From: Acidimicrobiales bacterium
GTDB lineage: Bacteria; Actinomycetota; Acidimicrobiia; Acidimicrobiales; Bog-793
Assembly (NCBI GenBank): GCA_030037405.1
Contig: JASHRK010000413.1
Location: 1 to 12,649 of the forward strand
Length of the DNA: 12,649 nt
Reading direction: 5' to 3'
This document shows positions 1 to 6,932 of the stretch, in pieces. The notes beneath the pieces are model-generated. The model did not search any database, was not told the origin of the DNA, and worked only from the letters and a program-made list of their open reading frames with translations. Position 1 is the first letter of the stretch. The number at the start of each line of letters is the position of its first letter. The position numbers were made by a program, and so were the translations under genes.

Positions 1-203
1 ACCGGTTGCCTGCGCCGGCTTGCCGCCTCGAGGACGATGGCCAGCCTGTCTTTCAGCTCGAGCTGGCCGACGAAGTCCTCGAGCCGGCGGGGACGTAGGC
101 TCGCCTCGACGGGGACCTCACCTGCTCCTGCCTTCGGGGTGACGGGACGCGTCTCGGCGCTCTCAAGCTCCGTGCTGCCGAGTATCTCTCGTCGCGGGCT
201 CAT
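1..203 (-). CDS. ruvB: Holliday junction branch-migration ATPase RuvB, N-terminal fragment
   Basis: This is the first 67 or so codons of RuvB, cut by the left window edge. RuvB is the hexameric AAA+ motor that pumps DNA through the RuvA-bound Holliday junction. The visible part has an unconserved leader (residues 1-34) followed by the family's opening motif LRPRRLEDFVGQLELKDRL and an EAAR helix. The Walker A motif would lie just outside the window. The ATG at 203 is 10 bases after the ruvA stop. Upstream in-frame codons offer no better start, and the ribosome binding site is weak. The gene follows ruvC and ruvA on the same strand, so it is very likely co-transcribed. The identification rests on both the N-terminal motif and the ruvCAB order. 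Confidence 0.93.
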   Translation of the reverse strand, partial: MSPRREILGSTELESAETRPVTPKAGAGEVPVEASLRPRRLEDFVGQLELKDRLAIVLEAASRRRQP

Positions 204-213
204 CGTCGTGGTC

Positions 214-828
214 TCATCGTCTCGGGGCCAGCTCGCGAAGGGCGAGGCGCAGCAGCTCCTCGGGGGTCTCGACCGACGCGAGGGGGCGCAACACCGAGCG
301 GATCTCGTCCGTCCCGTAGCCGAGCTGGGCGAGCGCCTCGGAGGCGTCCGCCATCGCCGAGGAGCCCGGGCTCTCGCCCGGCCGGGGCACGACGGTGCCG
401 AGGTCGCCGAGCCGGTCGAAACGAGCCTTCAGCTCGAGCAGCAGTCGCGCCGCCGTCTTCTTGCCGATACCCGGCACGAGCATGAGAGCCTCGACGTCCC
501 CGTCTGCGACGATGCCGGCAAGGTGATCCGGGTCGTGCACCGAGAGCAACCCGAGAGCGAGCGCCGGCCCGACTCCGTGAGCGCCGATGAGAAGCTCGAA
601 GGTGTCGCGGTCCTTAGAGCTAGAGAAGCCGTAGAGAGCGATGGCGCTCTCGCGCACATGGGTGTGGACCGCGAGGGCGATCTCGCCGTCGCCTGGGACG
701 ACAGCGGCGGCGAGCCGGGGGGTCACGAGCACCCGGTACCCGACGCCGTTCACGTCCACCACGATCTCGACGGTGTTCTCGCCGGTGCTGCGCCGCTCGA
801 TGACGAGACCGCGCAGGTACCCGATCAT
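214..828 (-). CDS. ruvA: Holliday junction DNA-binding protein RuvA
   Basis: RuvA tetramers bind the four-way junction and load RuvB rings for branch migration. The 204-residue protein is of normal family length. It shows the N-terminal OB domain (MIGYLRG, then NGVGYRV at about 27-33 and ALYGF at 64-68). Two helix-hairpin-helix motifs follow, GAHGVGPALALGLL and VPGIGKKTAARLLLELK. After a Pro/Ser-rich linker comes the RuvB-binding domain III (ALAQLGYGTDEI). The ATG at 828 overlaps the ruvC stop as ATGA, which implies translational coupling. One oddity is in the loop that carries the acidic pin (REDA in E. coli). Here it reads RESA, so the second acidic residue is Ser61. Assignment is secure. 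Confidence 0.97.
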   Translation of the reverse strand: MIGYLRGLVIERRSTGENTVEIVVDVNGVGYRVLVTPRLAAAVVPGDGEIALAVHTHVRESAIALYGFSSSKDRDTFELLIGAHGVGPALALGLLSVHDPDHLAGIVADGDVEALMLVPGIGKKTAARLLLELKARFDRLGDLGTVVPRPGESPGSSAMADASEALAQLGYGTDEIRSVLRPLASVETPEELLRLALRELAPRR

Positions 829-1322
829 CCCAGCACCGCCCTCTCACGTGCCCAGGGGGCGGCGCCGAGGTGACACAACGCGAGAGCCAAGGCGTCGGCC
901 GCGTCGGGTGGCTTCGGGACCGTCCCGAGCCCTGCGAGTCGCGCCACCATCTCCTGGACCTGCTCTTTCGTGGCATTCCCGTAGCCCGTCACCGCCAGCT
1001 TCACCTCGGCCGCCGTGTACTCGACGACGCTGCAGCCGTGCTCGACGGCAGTGAGGAGGGCGACCCCGCTTGCCTGGCCGACCGCCATGGCGGTGCGGGC
1101 GTTGGACCGGAAGAAGACCCGCTCCACCACGACGACGTCTGGCCGGAGCTCGTCGATCAGCTCGCCCAGCTCGGCGCGGAGCCGAGCCAATCTGAGCGGC
1201 ACGGCCTCCTCCGGCGGCGTCGTGATCACACCGGCGGCGGTCGCCTCGTAGCCGTTCGACGCCCGCCGGGCACACCCGTAGCCGCAGCGGGACAACCCGG
1301 GGTCGATGCCGAGGACAAACAT
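825..1322 (-). CDS. ruvC: Holliday junction endonuclease RuvC
   Basis: RuvC is the dimeric, Mg-dependent resolvase that nicks two opposing strands of a Holliday junction. The 165-residue length is typical. All four acidic catalytic residues of the RNase H-like fold are visible: Asp7 in GIDPGLSRCGYG, Glu67 in VVVERVFF, and Asp140 and Asp143 in PKPPDAADALALALCH. The start is ATG 1322, because the IDPG strand must lie at the extreme N-terminus. The upstream sequence gives only a weak purine-rich site. The gene is separated from yebC by 51 bases and overlaps ruvA by 4 bases, so a ruvC-ruvA-ruvB operon is expected, possibly read through from yebC. Confidence 0.97.
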   Translation of the reverse strand: MFVLGIDPGLSRCGYGCARRASNGYEATAAGVITTPPEEAVPLRLARLRAELGELIDELRPDVVVVERVFFRSNARTAMAVGQASGVALLTAVEHGCSVVEYTAAEVKLAVTGYGNATKEQVQEMVARLAGLGTVPKPPDAADALALALCHLGAAPWARERAVLG

Positions 1323-1373
1323 CCGTTCGATGGTAACCGTGCCGACCCGCCGGGACGCGGATGGTCGGGAGGC

Positions 1374-2123
1374 TTAGATCTCGACCGACTCGAGGATCTC
1401 GTCGGGGATGTCGAAGTTGGACCAGACGTTCTGGACGTCGTCGTGGTCCTCGAGGAGCTCTATCAGCTTGAGGACCCGTTTCGCCGTCGACTCGTCCTCG
1501 ACGGCCACCCGCGATGTCGGGATCATCTCCACCTCTGCCGAGTCGATATCTATGGAGGCCCTCTCGATCGCCTGCCGCAACCCCTGCAGGTCTCCAGGGG
1601 CGCTCGTCAGCATCCATTCGTCTCCCTCGTCGGAGAGATCCTCCGCCCCGGCCTCGAGGGCGACGGCCATGAGGTCATCCTCGCCCACCGTCTTCGACAG
1701 CATGACGACCCCTTTGCGCTCGAACTGCCAAGAGACGGAACCGGGTTCTGCCATCGAGCCTCCGTTTCTTGTGAAGGTCGAGCGCACGTCGGAGCCGGTG
1801 CGGTTGCGATTGTCGGTCAGGCACTCGACTATCAACGCCACCCCGCTCGGGGCGTACCCCTCGTACGACACCGCCTCGTAACGGACCCCCTCCAGCTCTC
1901 CCGTGCCGCGCTTGATCGCTCGCTCGATCGTGTCGAGGGGCACGGAGGCGTCCCGCGCCTTGGCGAACATCGTGCGCAGCGTGGCATTCGAGTTGACGTC
2001 GCCACCGCCCTCGCGCGCCGCCACCTCGACCTGGCGGATGAGCTTGGCGAAGAGCTTGCCCCGCGCCTTGTCCTGGGCGCCCTTCCTGTGCTTGGTGGTG
2101 GCCCACTTCGAGTGGCCCGACAT
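1374..2123 (-). CDS. yebC: YebC/PmpR-family protein (translation or transcription factor)
   Basis: The 249-residue protein begins with the family signature MSGHSKWATTKHRKGAQDKA and continues with KLFAKLIRQVEVAAREGGGD. Residues GYAPSGVALIVECLTDNRNR and RNGGSMAEPGSVSWQFERKG form the conserved middle domain. The length is standard. YebC proteins were long annotated as transcriptional regulators (PmpR type), and later work links bacterial members to relief of ribosome stalling at proline-rich stretches. The sequence does not say which role applies. The gene lies 4 bases after pdxT, and its ribosome binding site sits inside the last codons of pdxT. The yebC-ruvC neighbourhood is widely conserved in bacteria, which supports the call. 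Confidence 0.96.
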   Translation of the reverse strand: MSGHSKWATTKHRKGAQDKARGKLFAKLIRQVEVAAREGGGDVNSNATLRTMFAKARDASVPLDTIERAIKRGTGELEGVRYEAVSYEGYAPSGVALIVECLTDNRNRTGSDVRSTFTRNGGSMAEPGSVSWQFERKGVVMLSKTVGEDDLMAVALEAGAEDLSDEGDEWMLTSAPGDLQGLRQAIERASIDIDSAEVEMIPTSRVAVEDESTAKRVLKLIELLEDHDDVQNVWSNFDIPDEILESVEI

Positions 2124-2127
2124 GGTC

Positions 2128-2799
2128 TCAGTCTCCTTCGATCCGGCGGAGCAGGAGCTCGTGGAGACGGAGGTCTCCAGAGAGCTCAGGATGGAACGCC
2201 GCCACGATGACGTTGTCCCGGCTGCAGACGACAGGCGAGCGCCACCGACCCTCGCCTCCTGGCGGTTCTATCCCGGGAGCTCGGGGCAACTCGACCTCGG
2301 AGAGCACGTCCACGCCCTCTCCCACCCGCTCCACGAGTGGGGCCCGGATGAACACGGCGTGCATCGGGTCGTCGAAGCCCTTCACGTCGAGGTCGGTCTC
2401 GAAGGACTCGACCTGGCGCCCGAAGCCGTTCCTGCGCACGGAGATGTCGATGGCGCCGAGGGCGATCTGGTCCGGGCGCCCGTCGAGCACCTCCGAGGCG
2501 AGCAGGATCATCCCGGCGCAGGTGCCGAGCATCGGCATCCCCTCTGTCACGAGCCTCGCCAGCTCGGCGTCGAGGCGAGACGACTCGAGGAGGAGCGACA
2601 TCGTCGTGGACTCTCCCCCCGGGAGGACGAGACCGCGGATGCCGTCGGTGTCGGCGGGAGTGCGCACGAGACGGGGGACGGCACCGAGCCGATCGAGGAG
2701 GGCCACGTGCTCTCGCACGTCTCCCTGCAGCGCCAGCACCCCGACCGTGACGGCGCCGCCGGTGGTCGCCGCCGTCCCACTGCGCGGGCCGTGACCCAT
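2128..2799 (-). CDS. pdxT: Pyridoxal 5'-phosphate synthase glutaminase subunit PdxT
   Basis: PdxT hydrolyses glutamine and channels ammonia to PdxS for vitamin B6 (PLP) synthesis. It is a class I glutamine amidotransferase of 223 residues. The family landmarks are in order: GVLALQGDVREH (20-31), LPGGEST (59-65), GTCAGMILLAS with nucleophile Cys94, RRNGFGRQVESFE (122-134), and AFHPEL with His203 and Glu205. The catalytic triad is therefore intact. The only sensible start is ATG 2799, two bases after the pdxS stop. It adds about 16 residues (GHGPRSGTAATTGGAVT) before the usual first strand. The in-frame GTG just inside GVLALQG would remove part of that strand. The same frame stays open far upstream, but that part is antisense-frame shadow of pdxS. 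Confidence 0.96.
   Translation of the reverse strand: MGHGPRSGTAATTGGAVTVGVLALQGDVREHVALLDRLGAVPRLVRTPADTDGIRGLVLPGGESTTMSLLLESSRLDAELARLVTEGMPMLGTCAGMILLASEVLDGRPDQIALGAIDISVRRNGFGRQVESFETDLDVKGFDDPMHAVFIRAPLVERVGEGVDVLSEVELPRAPGIEPPGGEGRWRSPVVCSRDNVIVAAFHPELSGDLRLHELLLRRIEGD
2133..2138 (-). promoter_or_regulatory. Ribosome binding site of yebC
   Basis: On the minus strand AAGGAG lies 9 bases before the yebC ATG (2123). It overlaps the final Glu-Gly codons of pdxT, so ribosomes ending pdxT could reinitiate on yebC. This supports ATG 2123 as the start. Confidence 0.7.
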
Positions 2800-2801
2800 G
2801 G

Positions 2802-3692
2802 TCACCAGCCCCGGTCGGCCAGCTTCACCTCGAGGGCGGAGATCTCCTGGCCGGCCATGGGTACGCCGAGCCCCTTCGACACCTTGGCGACGATCGACGG
2901 GTCTTCGAAGTGTGCTGTCGCCTCCACGATCGCCCGCGCTCGCCTGGCCGGGTCCTCGGACTTGAAGATCCCCGAACCGACGAAGACCGCCTCGGCGCCG
3001 AGCTGCATCACGAGGGCGGCGTCGGCCGGGGTGGCGAGCCCGCCGGCGCAAAAGAGCGGGACAGGGAGGTGCCCGGTGGCGGCGACCTCCTCGACGAGCT
3101 CGACCGGCGCTTGCAGGCGCTTGGCCCAGGCGTAGCGTTCCGCCGAGTCGGCGGTGGTGATCTTGCGGATGTCCCCGATCACAGAGCGCAGGTGGCGCAC
3201 GGCCTCGACGACGTTCCCCGTGCCCGCCTCGCCCTTCGAGCGGATCATGGCGGCACCCTCGCTGATGCGGCGCAAGGCCTCGCCAAGGTTGGTAGCCCCG
3301 CAGACGAAGGGGATGCGGAAGGCCCACTTGTCGATGTGGTGCTCCTCGTCCGCAGGAGTAAGGACCTCTGACTCGTCGATGTAGTCGACCTGGAGAGCCT
3401 CGAGGACCTGTGCCTCGGCGAAGTGGCCGATACGCGCCTTCGCCATGACGGGCACGGTGACGGCGGCCTGTATCGCCTCGATCAGAGCCGGGTCGCTCAT
3501 GCGGGCGACGCCGCCGTCGCGGCGGATGTCCGCAGGAACCCGCTCGAGCGCCATCACGGCCACGGCGCCGGCGTCCTCCGCGATCTTCGCATGCTCAGCG
3601 TTGACGACGTCCATGATGACGCCTCCGCGCAGCATCTCGGCAAGCCCGCGTTTCACCCTCGCAGTTCCTGTAGTCCGCTCCGTGACGCTCAT
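2802..3692 (-). CDS. pdxS: Pyridoxal 5'-phosphate synthase lyase subunit PdxS
   Basis: PdxS is the synthase subunit of the DXP-independent PLP pathway. It condenses ribose 5-phosphate, glyceraldehyde 3-phosphate and the ammonia delivered by PdxT. The protein has 296 residues, the usual length, and is strongly conserved: VKRGLAEMLRGGVIMDVVN, ALERVPADIRRDGGVARMSD, PVMAKARIGHFAEAQ, IDESEVLTPADEEHHIDKW, and GEAGTGNVVEAVRH. Asp28, Lys85 and Lys153 match the catalytic aspartate and the two Schiff-base lysines of the family (Asp24, Lys81 and Lys149 in Bacillus). It precedes pdxT by only two bases, so the two subunits should be made together. The 71-base gap upstream is the largest in this minus-strand run and may hold its own promoter. 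Confidence 0.98.
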   Translation of the reverse strand: MSVTERTTGTARVKRGLAEMLRGGVIMDVVNAEHAKIAEDAGAVAVMALERVPADIRRDGGVARMSDPALIEAIQAAVTVPVMAKARIGHFAEAQVLEALQVDYIDESEVLTPADEEHHIDKWAFRIPFVCGATNLGEALRRISEGAAMIRSKGEAGTGNVVEAVRHLRSVIGDIRKITTADSAERYAWAKRLQAPVELVEEVAATGHLPVPLFCAGGLATPADAALVMQLGAEAVFVGSGIFKSEDPARRARAIVEATAHFEDPSIVAKVSKGLGVPMAGQEISALEVKLADRGW

Positions 3693-3724
3693 CTCGCTTC
3701 TTCGCTCCCTTGCACTACGTGACT

Positions 3725-3744
3725 ACCCCCAGCTTATCGGGGGT
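3725..3744 (-). terminator. Short GC hairpin between M48 peptidase and pdxS
   Basis: The arms ACCCCC (3725-3730) and GGGGGT (3739-3744) pair perfectly around an 8-base loop. This lies about 20 bases past the stop of the upstream peptidase gene on the minus strand. No T-tract follows, so it is at best a weak or pausing terminator. The loop also contains TAAGCT (minus strand, 3731-3736), which fits the loose actinobacterial -10 pattern TANNNT about 38 bases before pdxS. I see no convincing -35. Either role is tentative. Confidence 0.3.
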
Positions 3745-3763
3745 CCAGACCGTCCCATGGTGG

Positions 3764-4792
3764 TCAGAACTCGTGGAGAACCTCGAGGCGCTCCGCCGGC
3801 CCAAATCCGGGCTCGGTCCCCGCGCCTCGTCGATCGAGGGCGGGCGACCCAGGCGCCGGCGTGCTCGGGAGCGGGTAGAGCCACTGCGACGCCGTCTCCG
3901 AGAGCACTCGTGCCCCGACACCAGTCGGGACGGCGGAGGCGGCAGCCTCGATCTTCTCTATAACGGCGATGAGCGCCGGGGGGTACCGGGTGACCCCAAC
4001 CGCGGCCAGGTCGGCATCGACCTCGCGGTCGTTGCCTTCGAGCCAACGAGCGAGGCGCCGGCCTCCGGGGAGAAACGCCCTCCCCCCATGCAGGAGGGCG
4101 ACGGATACTCCGGCCGAGAGGGTGTCGAGGCGCTTTAGGTGGGCCAGCTCGTGGGCGAGGACCGCCTCGAGCTCTATCCGCTCCATGGCGGCGAGAAGAC
4201 CAGAGGTGAGGACGATCCGTCCCTGTCCCCGTAGTCGCCCCCCACCTGCGGAGATGGCATTGAGCGACCTCGTCTCGAGCACTTCGAGGCGGGGTACGGC
4301 GAGCCCGAGGGCGGCACACAGGGACTCGGTGACGTCCTCGAAGCGGGCGGCTTCGAGGGAGGTCACGGCGCCGGCTGCCGCCGCCGCCGGCGGGCTCGAC
4401 GCCCGCACACGAAGACAGCTCCCAGTCGTGGCGGACCTCCACGTGAGCGTGGCGACTGCGGCCCAACCGGCGACGACGATCGCACCGATGACAAGCAGCG
4501 GAAACACGACCAATCCTGCGACGACGAGGACTATTCCGGGGACGAGCGGGCTGAACAGCACCAGGAGCACGCGGCGCCGGTTCGCCTCTCCGGCGCGTCG
4601 CCACGCAGCGTCGCGGCGCGCGTTCACCTTGTCGATCACCTCGCGCGACGCCCTCATGGCCGCCTCGTGCGCCTCCCGGGCACGCCGGATGCGGTTCTCG
4701 GCGTCCCTGGACCGCTCATGGCCCCATCTGGCACGGCCACCGGTGCGGGCGCGGCGCGTGCTCGGCCGCTTGGAAGAGGGCGGAGGAGGCAC
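3764..4792 (-). CDS. Membrane-associated M48-family zinc metallopeptidase
   Basis: This is a predicted zinc endopeptidase of 342 residues, related to HtpX/Ste24-type proteases. Residues 1-73 form a basic, Arg/Ala-rich, probably cytosolic helix. Two closely spaced hydrophobic segments follow (about 74-91 and 94-116). The peptidase domain begins near 145. It shows NAISAGGG (178-185), the zinc motif HELAH (His214, Glu215, His218), and REVDAD, whose Glu257 would be the third zinc ligand. It therefore appears catalytically complete. The GTG at 4792 is a weak start with no clear ribosome binding site; an internal ATG (Met46) would keep both membrane segments. It lies 13 bases after the mannosyltransferase gene and is probably co-transcribed. 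Substrate and gene name are unknown; general quality control of membrane proteins is only a guess. Confidence 0.85.
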   Translation of the reverse strand: MPPPPSSKRPSTRRARTGGRARWGHERSRDAENRIRRAREAHEAAMRASREVIDKVNARRDAAWRRAGEANRRRVLLVLFSPLVPGIVLVVAGLVVFPLLVIGAIVVAGWAAVATLTWRSATTGSCLRVRASSPPAAAAAGAVTSLEAARFEDVTESLCAALGLAVPRLEVLETRSLNAISAGGGRLRGQGRIVLTSGLLAAMERIELEAVLAHELAHLKRLDTLSAGVSVALLHGGRAFLPGGRRLARWLEGNDREVDADLAAVGVTRYPPALIAVIEKIEAAASAVPTGVGARVLSETASQWLYPLPSTPAPGSPALDRRGAGTEPGFGPAERLEVLHEF

Positions 4793-4805
4793 GGCGAGGG
4801 CGATT

Positions 4806-5969
4806 CTAGGCGAGCCGTACCCCGAGCACCGACCTGTAGACCTCCAGGTAGCGCTCGGCGACGATCTCGATCGAGCACTCTCTCGCCCGCGTCGTGCCCC
4901 GCGCCACCAGCGCCGACCTGAGGACGTCGTCTTCCACGACCTCGTTCACAGCGGCGGCGAGCGCCCGGCCGTCGCCGGCTCGAAAGTGGCGCGCCGCCCC
5001 CCCGGCGGCAGCGAGATAGCCGGGGATGTCCGAGGCGACGACGGCGGCGCCGGCCGCCATGGCCTCGAGGATGACGACGCCGAACGACTCTCCCGAGGTG
5101 GCCGGGGCGACGAAGACATCTGCCGAGGCCATCACCTCTGCGACCTCGTCGTCTCCCACCCGCCCGGGAAGCTGCACGCGAGCGTCGTCGCCGAGCGCCC
5201 GGCGGACAGAGGGCGCCTCTGGCCCGTCCCCGACGATGACGACCCGCGCCCGCCCGTCCACGGCCCCGACGGCCGAAGCGAGGAGCGTCACCCCCTTGCG
5301 CCTCTCGAAGCGGCCGACGAACGCCACGACAGGCCCGCCGGGGTCCTTCCAGCGCCCCTCTCGGCCCCGGCCGCCGCCGCCTCCTGTCGTCTCCCTCGCC
5401 TCGAGCCGTCGCCGCGCCGAGGAGAAACGCTCGAGCTCGACGCCGTTCGGTACCTCGACCACGTCACGAAGGCCGCGCCCGAGGACGGCTCGTGCCGTGG
5501 TGGCGGCCTCACCTGACACCGAAGTCACGGCCGCCAGGCGTCTGCGCACGAGCTGACCGAGAGCGGCACCCTCGAGGCGGTAGAGAGAGTCGGCACCGGC
5601 CCGGTGGAACGTCGCAACGACCGGGCGTGGGCCGAGGAGGGCCGCTGCCAGCGGCGGACCGGGAAGGAGCGGCTCGTGCACGTGCACAACCTCCGGTGAG
5701 AACGCTCTCAGGGCCCGCATCGTCGTCCAAGCTGCGACCGGCGTCGGCGCGATAGGGGCGACGGACCCGTTCACCGAGACGTCGAGGCTCCGCCCGGCGA
5801 CGAACAGCTGAACGCCCGGGATCCGAGGCCCTCCCCCGGCAAGGCGGTTCGGCGCGACGACGGCGACGCTCTCCCCCCGCACCGCGAGAGCACCGGCGAT
5901 GGCGGCGACCTGGCCCTGGGCGCCCCCCGGCACCGACCAGTCGTACCCGGAGACGAGAGCAACCCGCAT
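4806..5969 (-). CDS. pimA: Phosphatidylinositol mannosyltransferase-like GT4 glycosyltransferase (PimA-like)
   Basis: This is a 387-residue GT-B glycosyltransferase of family GT4. By context and sequence it is the enzyme that adds the first mannose from GDP-mannose to phosphatidylinositol on the inner face of the membrane. The N-terminal domain has the glycine-rich loop SVPGGAQGQV (12-21), VHVHEP (95-100) and ATFHRAG, whose His122 aligns with the active-site His of mycobacterial PimA. The C-terminal domain has FVGRFERRKG (Arg220, Lys225) and the E-x7-E motif GESFGVVILEA (Glu294, Glu302). A Gly/Arg-rich insertion of about 25-30 residues (183-212) sits at the hinge. The start ATG lies one base after the acyltransferase stop. 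Adjacency to pgsA and the acyltransferase strengthens the PimA call over a generic GT4. Confidence 0.86.
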   Translation of the reverse strand: MRVALVSGYDWSVPGGAQGQVAAIAGALAVRGESVAVVAPNRLAGGGPRIPGVQLFVAGRSLDVSVNGSVAPIAPTPVAAWTTMRALRAFSPEVVHVHEPLLPGPPLAAALLGPRPVVATFHRAGADSLYRLEGAALGQLVRRRLAAVTSVSGEAATTARAVLGRGLRDVVEVPNGVELERFSSARRRLEARETTGGGGGRGREGRWKDPGGPVVAFVGRFERRKGVTLLASAVGAVDGRARVVIVGDGPEAPSVRRALGDDARVQLPGRVGDDEVAEVMASADVFVAPATSGESFGVVILEAMAAGAAVVASDIPGYLAAAGGAARHFRAGDGRALAAAVNEVVEDDVLRSALVARGTTRARECSIEIVAERYLEVYRSVLGVRLA

Positions 5970-5970
5970 G

Positions 5971-6888
5971 TCAGCTCACCTGGCGGTCGGAGGGCCAGTT
6001 CGGCTGGAACATGTGCCACTGGCTGGGCGCCGCCTCGATGAGCAGCTCGAGCTCTCCCGCCAGGGCTTCCGTGAGCGACTGGACGTCTGCACGTAGCTTG
6101 CCGGTTCTCTCGATCGGGAGCGCCGGCCGGATGACGCCGTGATAACGACCGCCGGGATGCTGGTAGACGGCCGTCGGGAACAAGGGCGCACCGCTGCGCA
6201 ACGCGAGGAGGGCAGGCCCGGCCGGCAGCGTCGTGCGCTCTCCGAAGAAGGTCACGTCCACCCCATTCCCGGCGAGATCGCGATCGCAGACAAGGCCGAC
6301 GAGACGCCCCGCGCGGAGCGTCTTCAAGAGCGCGCTACCGCTGTCGTTGCCGGGTGCCAGGACTCTGAGCCCCATCGCCTCCCGCTGGCTCTTGAACCAC
6401 TCGAACAGCTCGGGTGGCTGGAGGGCCTCGGCGACCGTCGTCATCGGGTACCCCTTGAGCGTGAGCCAAAGGCCGCCGATCTCCCAGGATCCGAGGTGAG
6501 GAAGGGCGATGATGGCACCGCGCTTTTCGTCGAGCGCCGCCGCGAGCGGCTCGAAGCCTTCCACCGAGAAGCGGCGCATCACCTCGAGAGGTCCCGTGCC
6601 AGGGAGGCGGGCGCTCTCGATCCAGTAGTGGGCATAGGAAGCGAAAGCTCGGTCGACGGCCCGCTCGAGCTGCCTCGCGCCGGCGCCGGGCCCGAGGACA
6701 CGGCCAATGTTGCTTCGCACCACCGGTCGCACGCGCCGCCAGGCTCTCGCCAGCGTCGCACCGGCTATGGCGGCGACCAGTGTGGCAGCGGGCCGAGGCA
6801 TGAGGCGCAACAGCGTCCCGAGGGTGCGGTAGGCGAGGTAGGTCGCTCGGCCCGCTGCGACCCCCACCCGGCCATCTGCGGGCTCCAT
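5971..6888 (-). CDS. LpxL/HtrB-family acyltransferase, PatA-like (phosphatidylinositol mannoside acyltransferase)
   Basis: This 305-residue protein belongs to the lysophospholipid/lipid A acyltransferase superfamily. In mycobacteria the gene between pgsA and pimA (PatA) transfers palmitoyl from CoA to the mannose of phosphatidylinositol mannosides, and position suggests the same here. Visible landmarks are a hydrophobic N-terminal helix (about 20-48), then ALPHLGSWEIGG with the H-x4-E/D-type motif (His131, Glu136). CDRDLAGNGVDVTFFGE (201-217), LPAGPALLALRSGAPLFP and the C-terminal WHMFQPNW block follow. All are typical of this family. The ATG at 6888 is preceded in frame by a TGA after a few codons, with GAAGG as a modest ribosome binding site. 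It is separated from pgsA by 44 bases and from pimA by one base. Confidence 0.85.
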   Translation of the reverse strand: MEPADGRVGVAAGRATYLAYRTLGTLLRLMPRPAATLVAAIAGATLARAWRRVRPVVRSNIGRVLGPGAGARQLERAVDRAFASYAHYWIESARLPGTGPLEVMRRFSVEGFEPLAAALDEKRGAIIALPHLGSWEIGGLWLTLKGYPMTTVAEALQPPELFEWFKSQREAMGLRVLAPGNDSGSALLKTLRAGRLVGLVCDRDLAGNGVDVTFFGERTTLPAGPALLALRSGAPLFPTAVYQHPGGRYHGVIRPALPIERTGKLRADVQSLTEALAGELELLIEAAPSQWHMFQPNWPSDRQVS

Positions 6889-6932
6889 CCGGCGGCCCTT
6901 CAGCCAGTCGCTTCAGCCGTCGCCTGTGAGCC

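Noticed and set aside
1323..1373. CCGACC/GGTCGG pairing in the yebC-ruvC gap as a terminator
   Set aside because: The stem is only 6 bp with a long GC-rich loop and no T-tract. Such pairings are frequent by chance in this base composition.
870..2210. Long plus-strand open frame opposite ruvC and yebC
   Set aside because: It lies antisense to two clearly conserved genes and shows no recognisable domain. Long antisense frames are expected at this GC content.
2800..3327. N-terminal extension of pdxT to 399 residues
   Set aside because: The added part is a frame-shifted shadow of pdxS. ATG 2799, two bases after the pdxS stop, gives a normal-length PdxT.
3969..5516. 515-codon plus-strand open frame opposite the M48 peptidase and PimA-like genes
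   Set aside because: Composition is Arg/Pro/Ser-rich with no motifs, and both opposite-strand genes have intact catalytic motifs.
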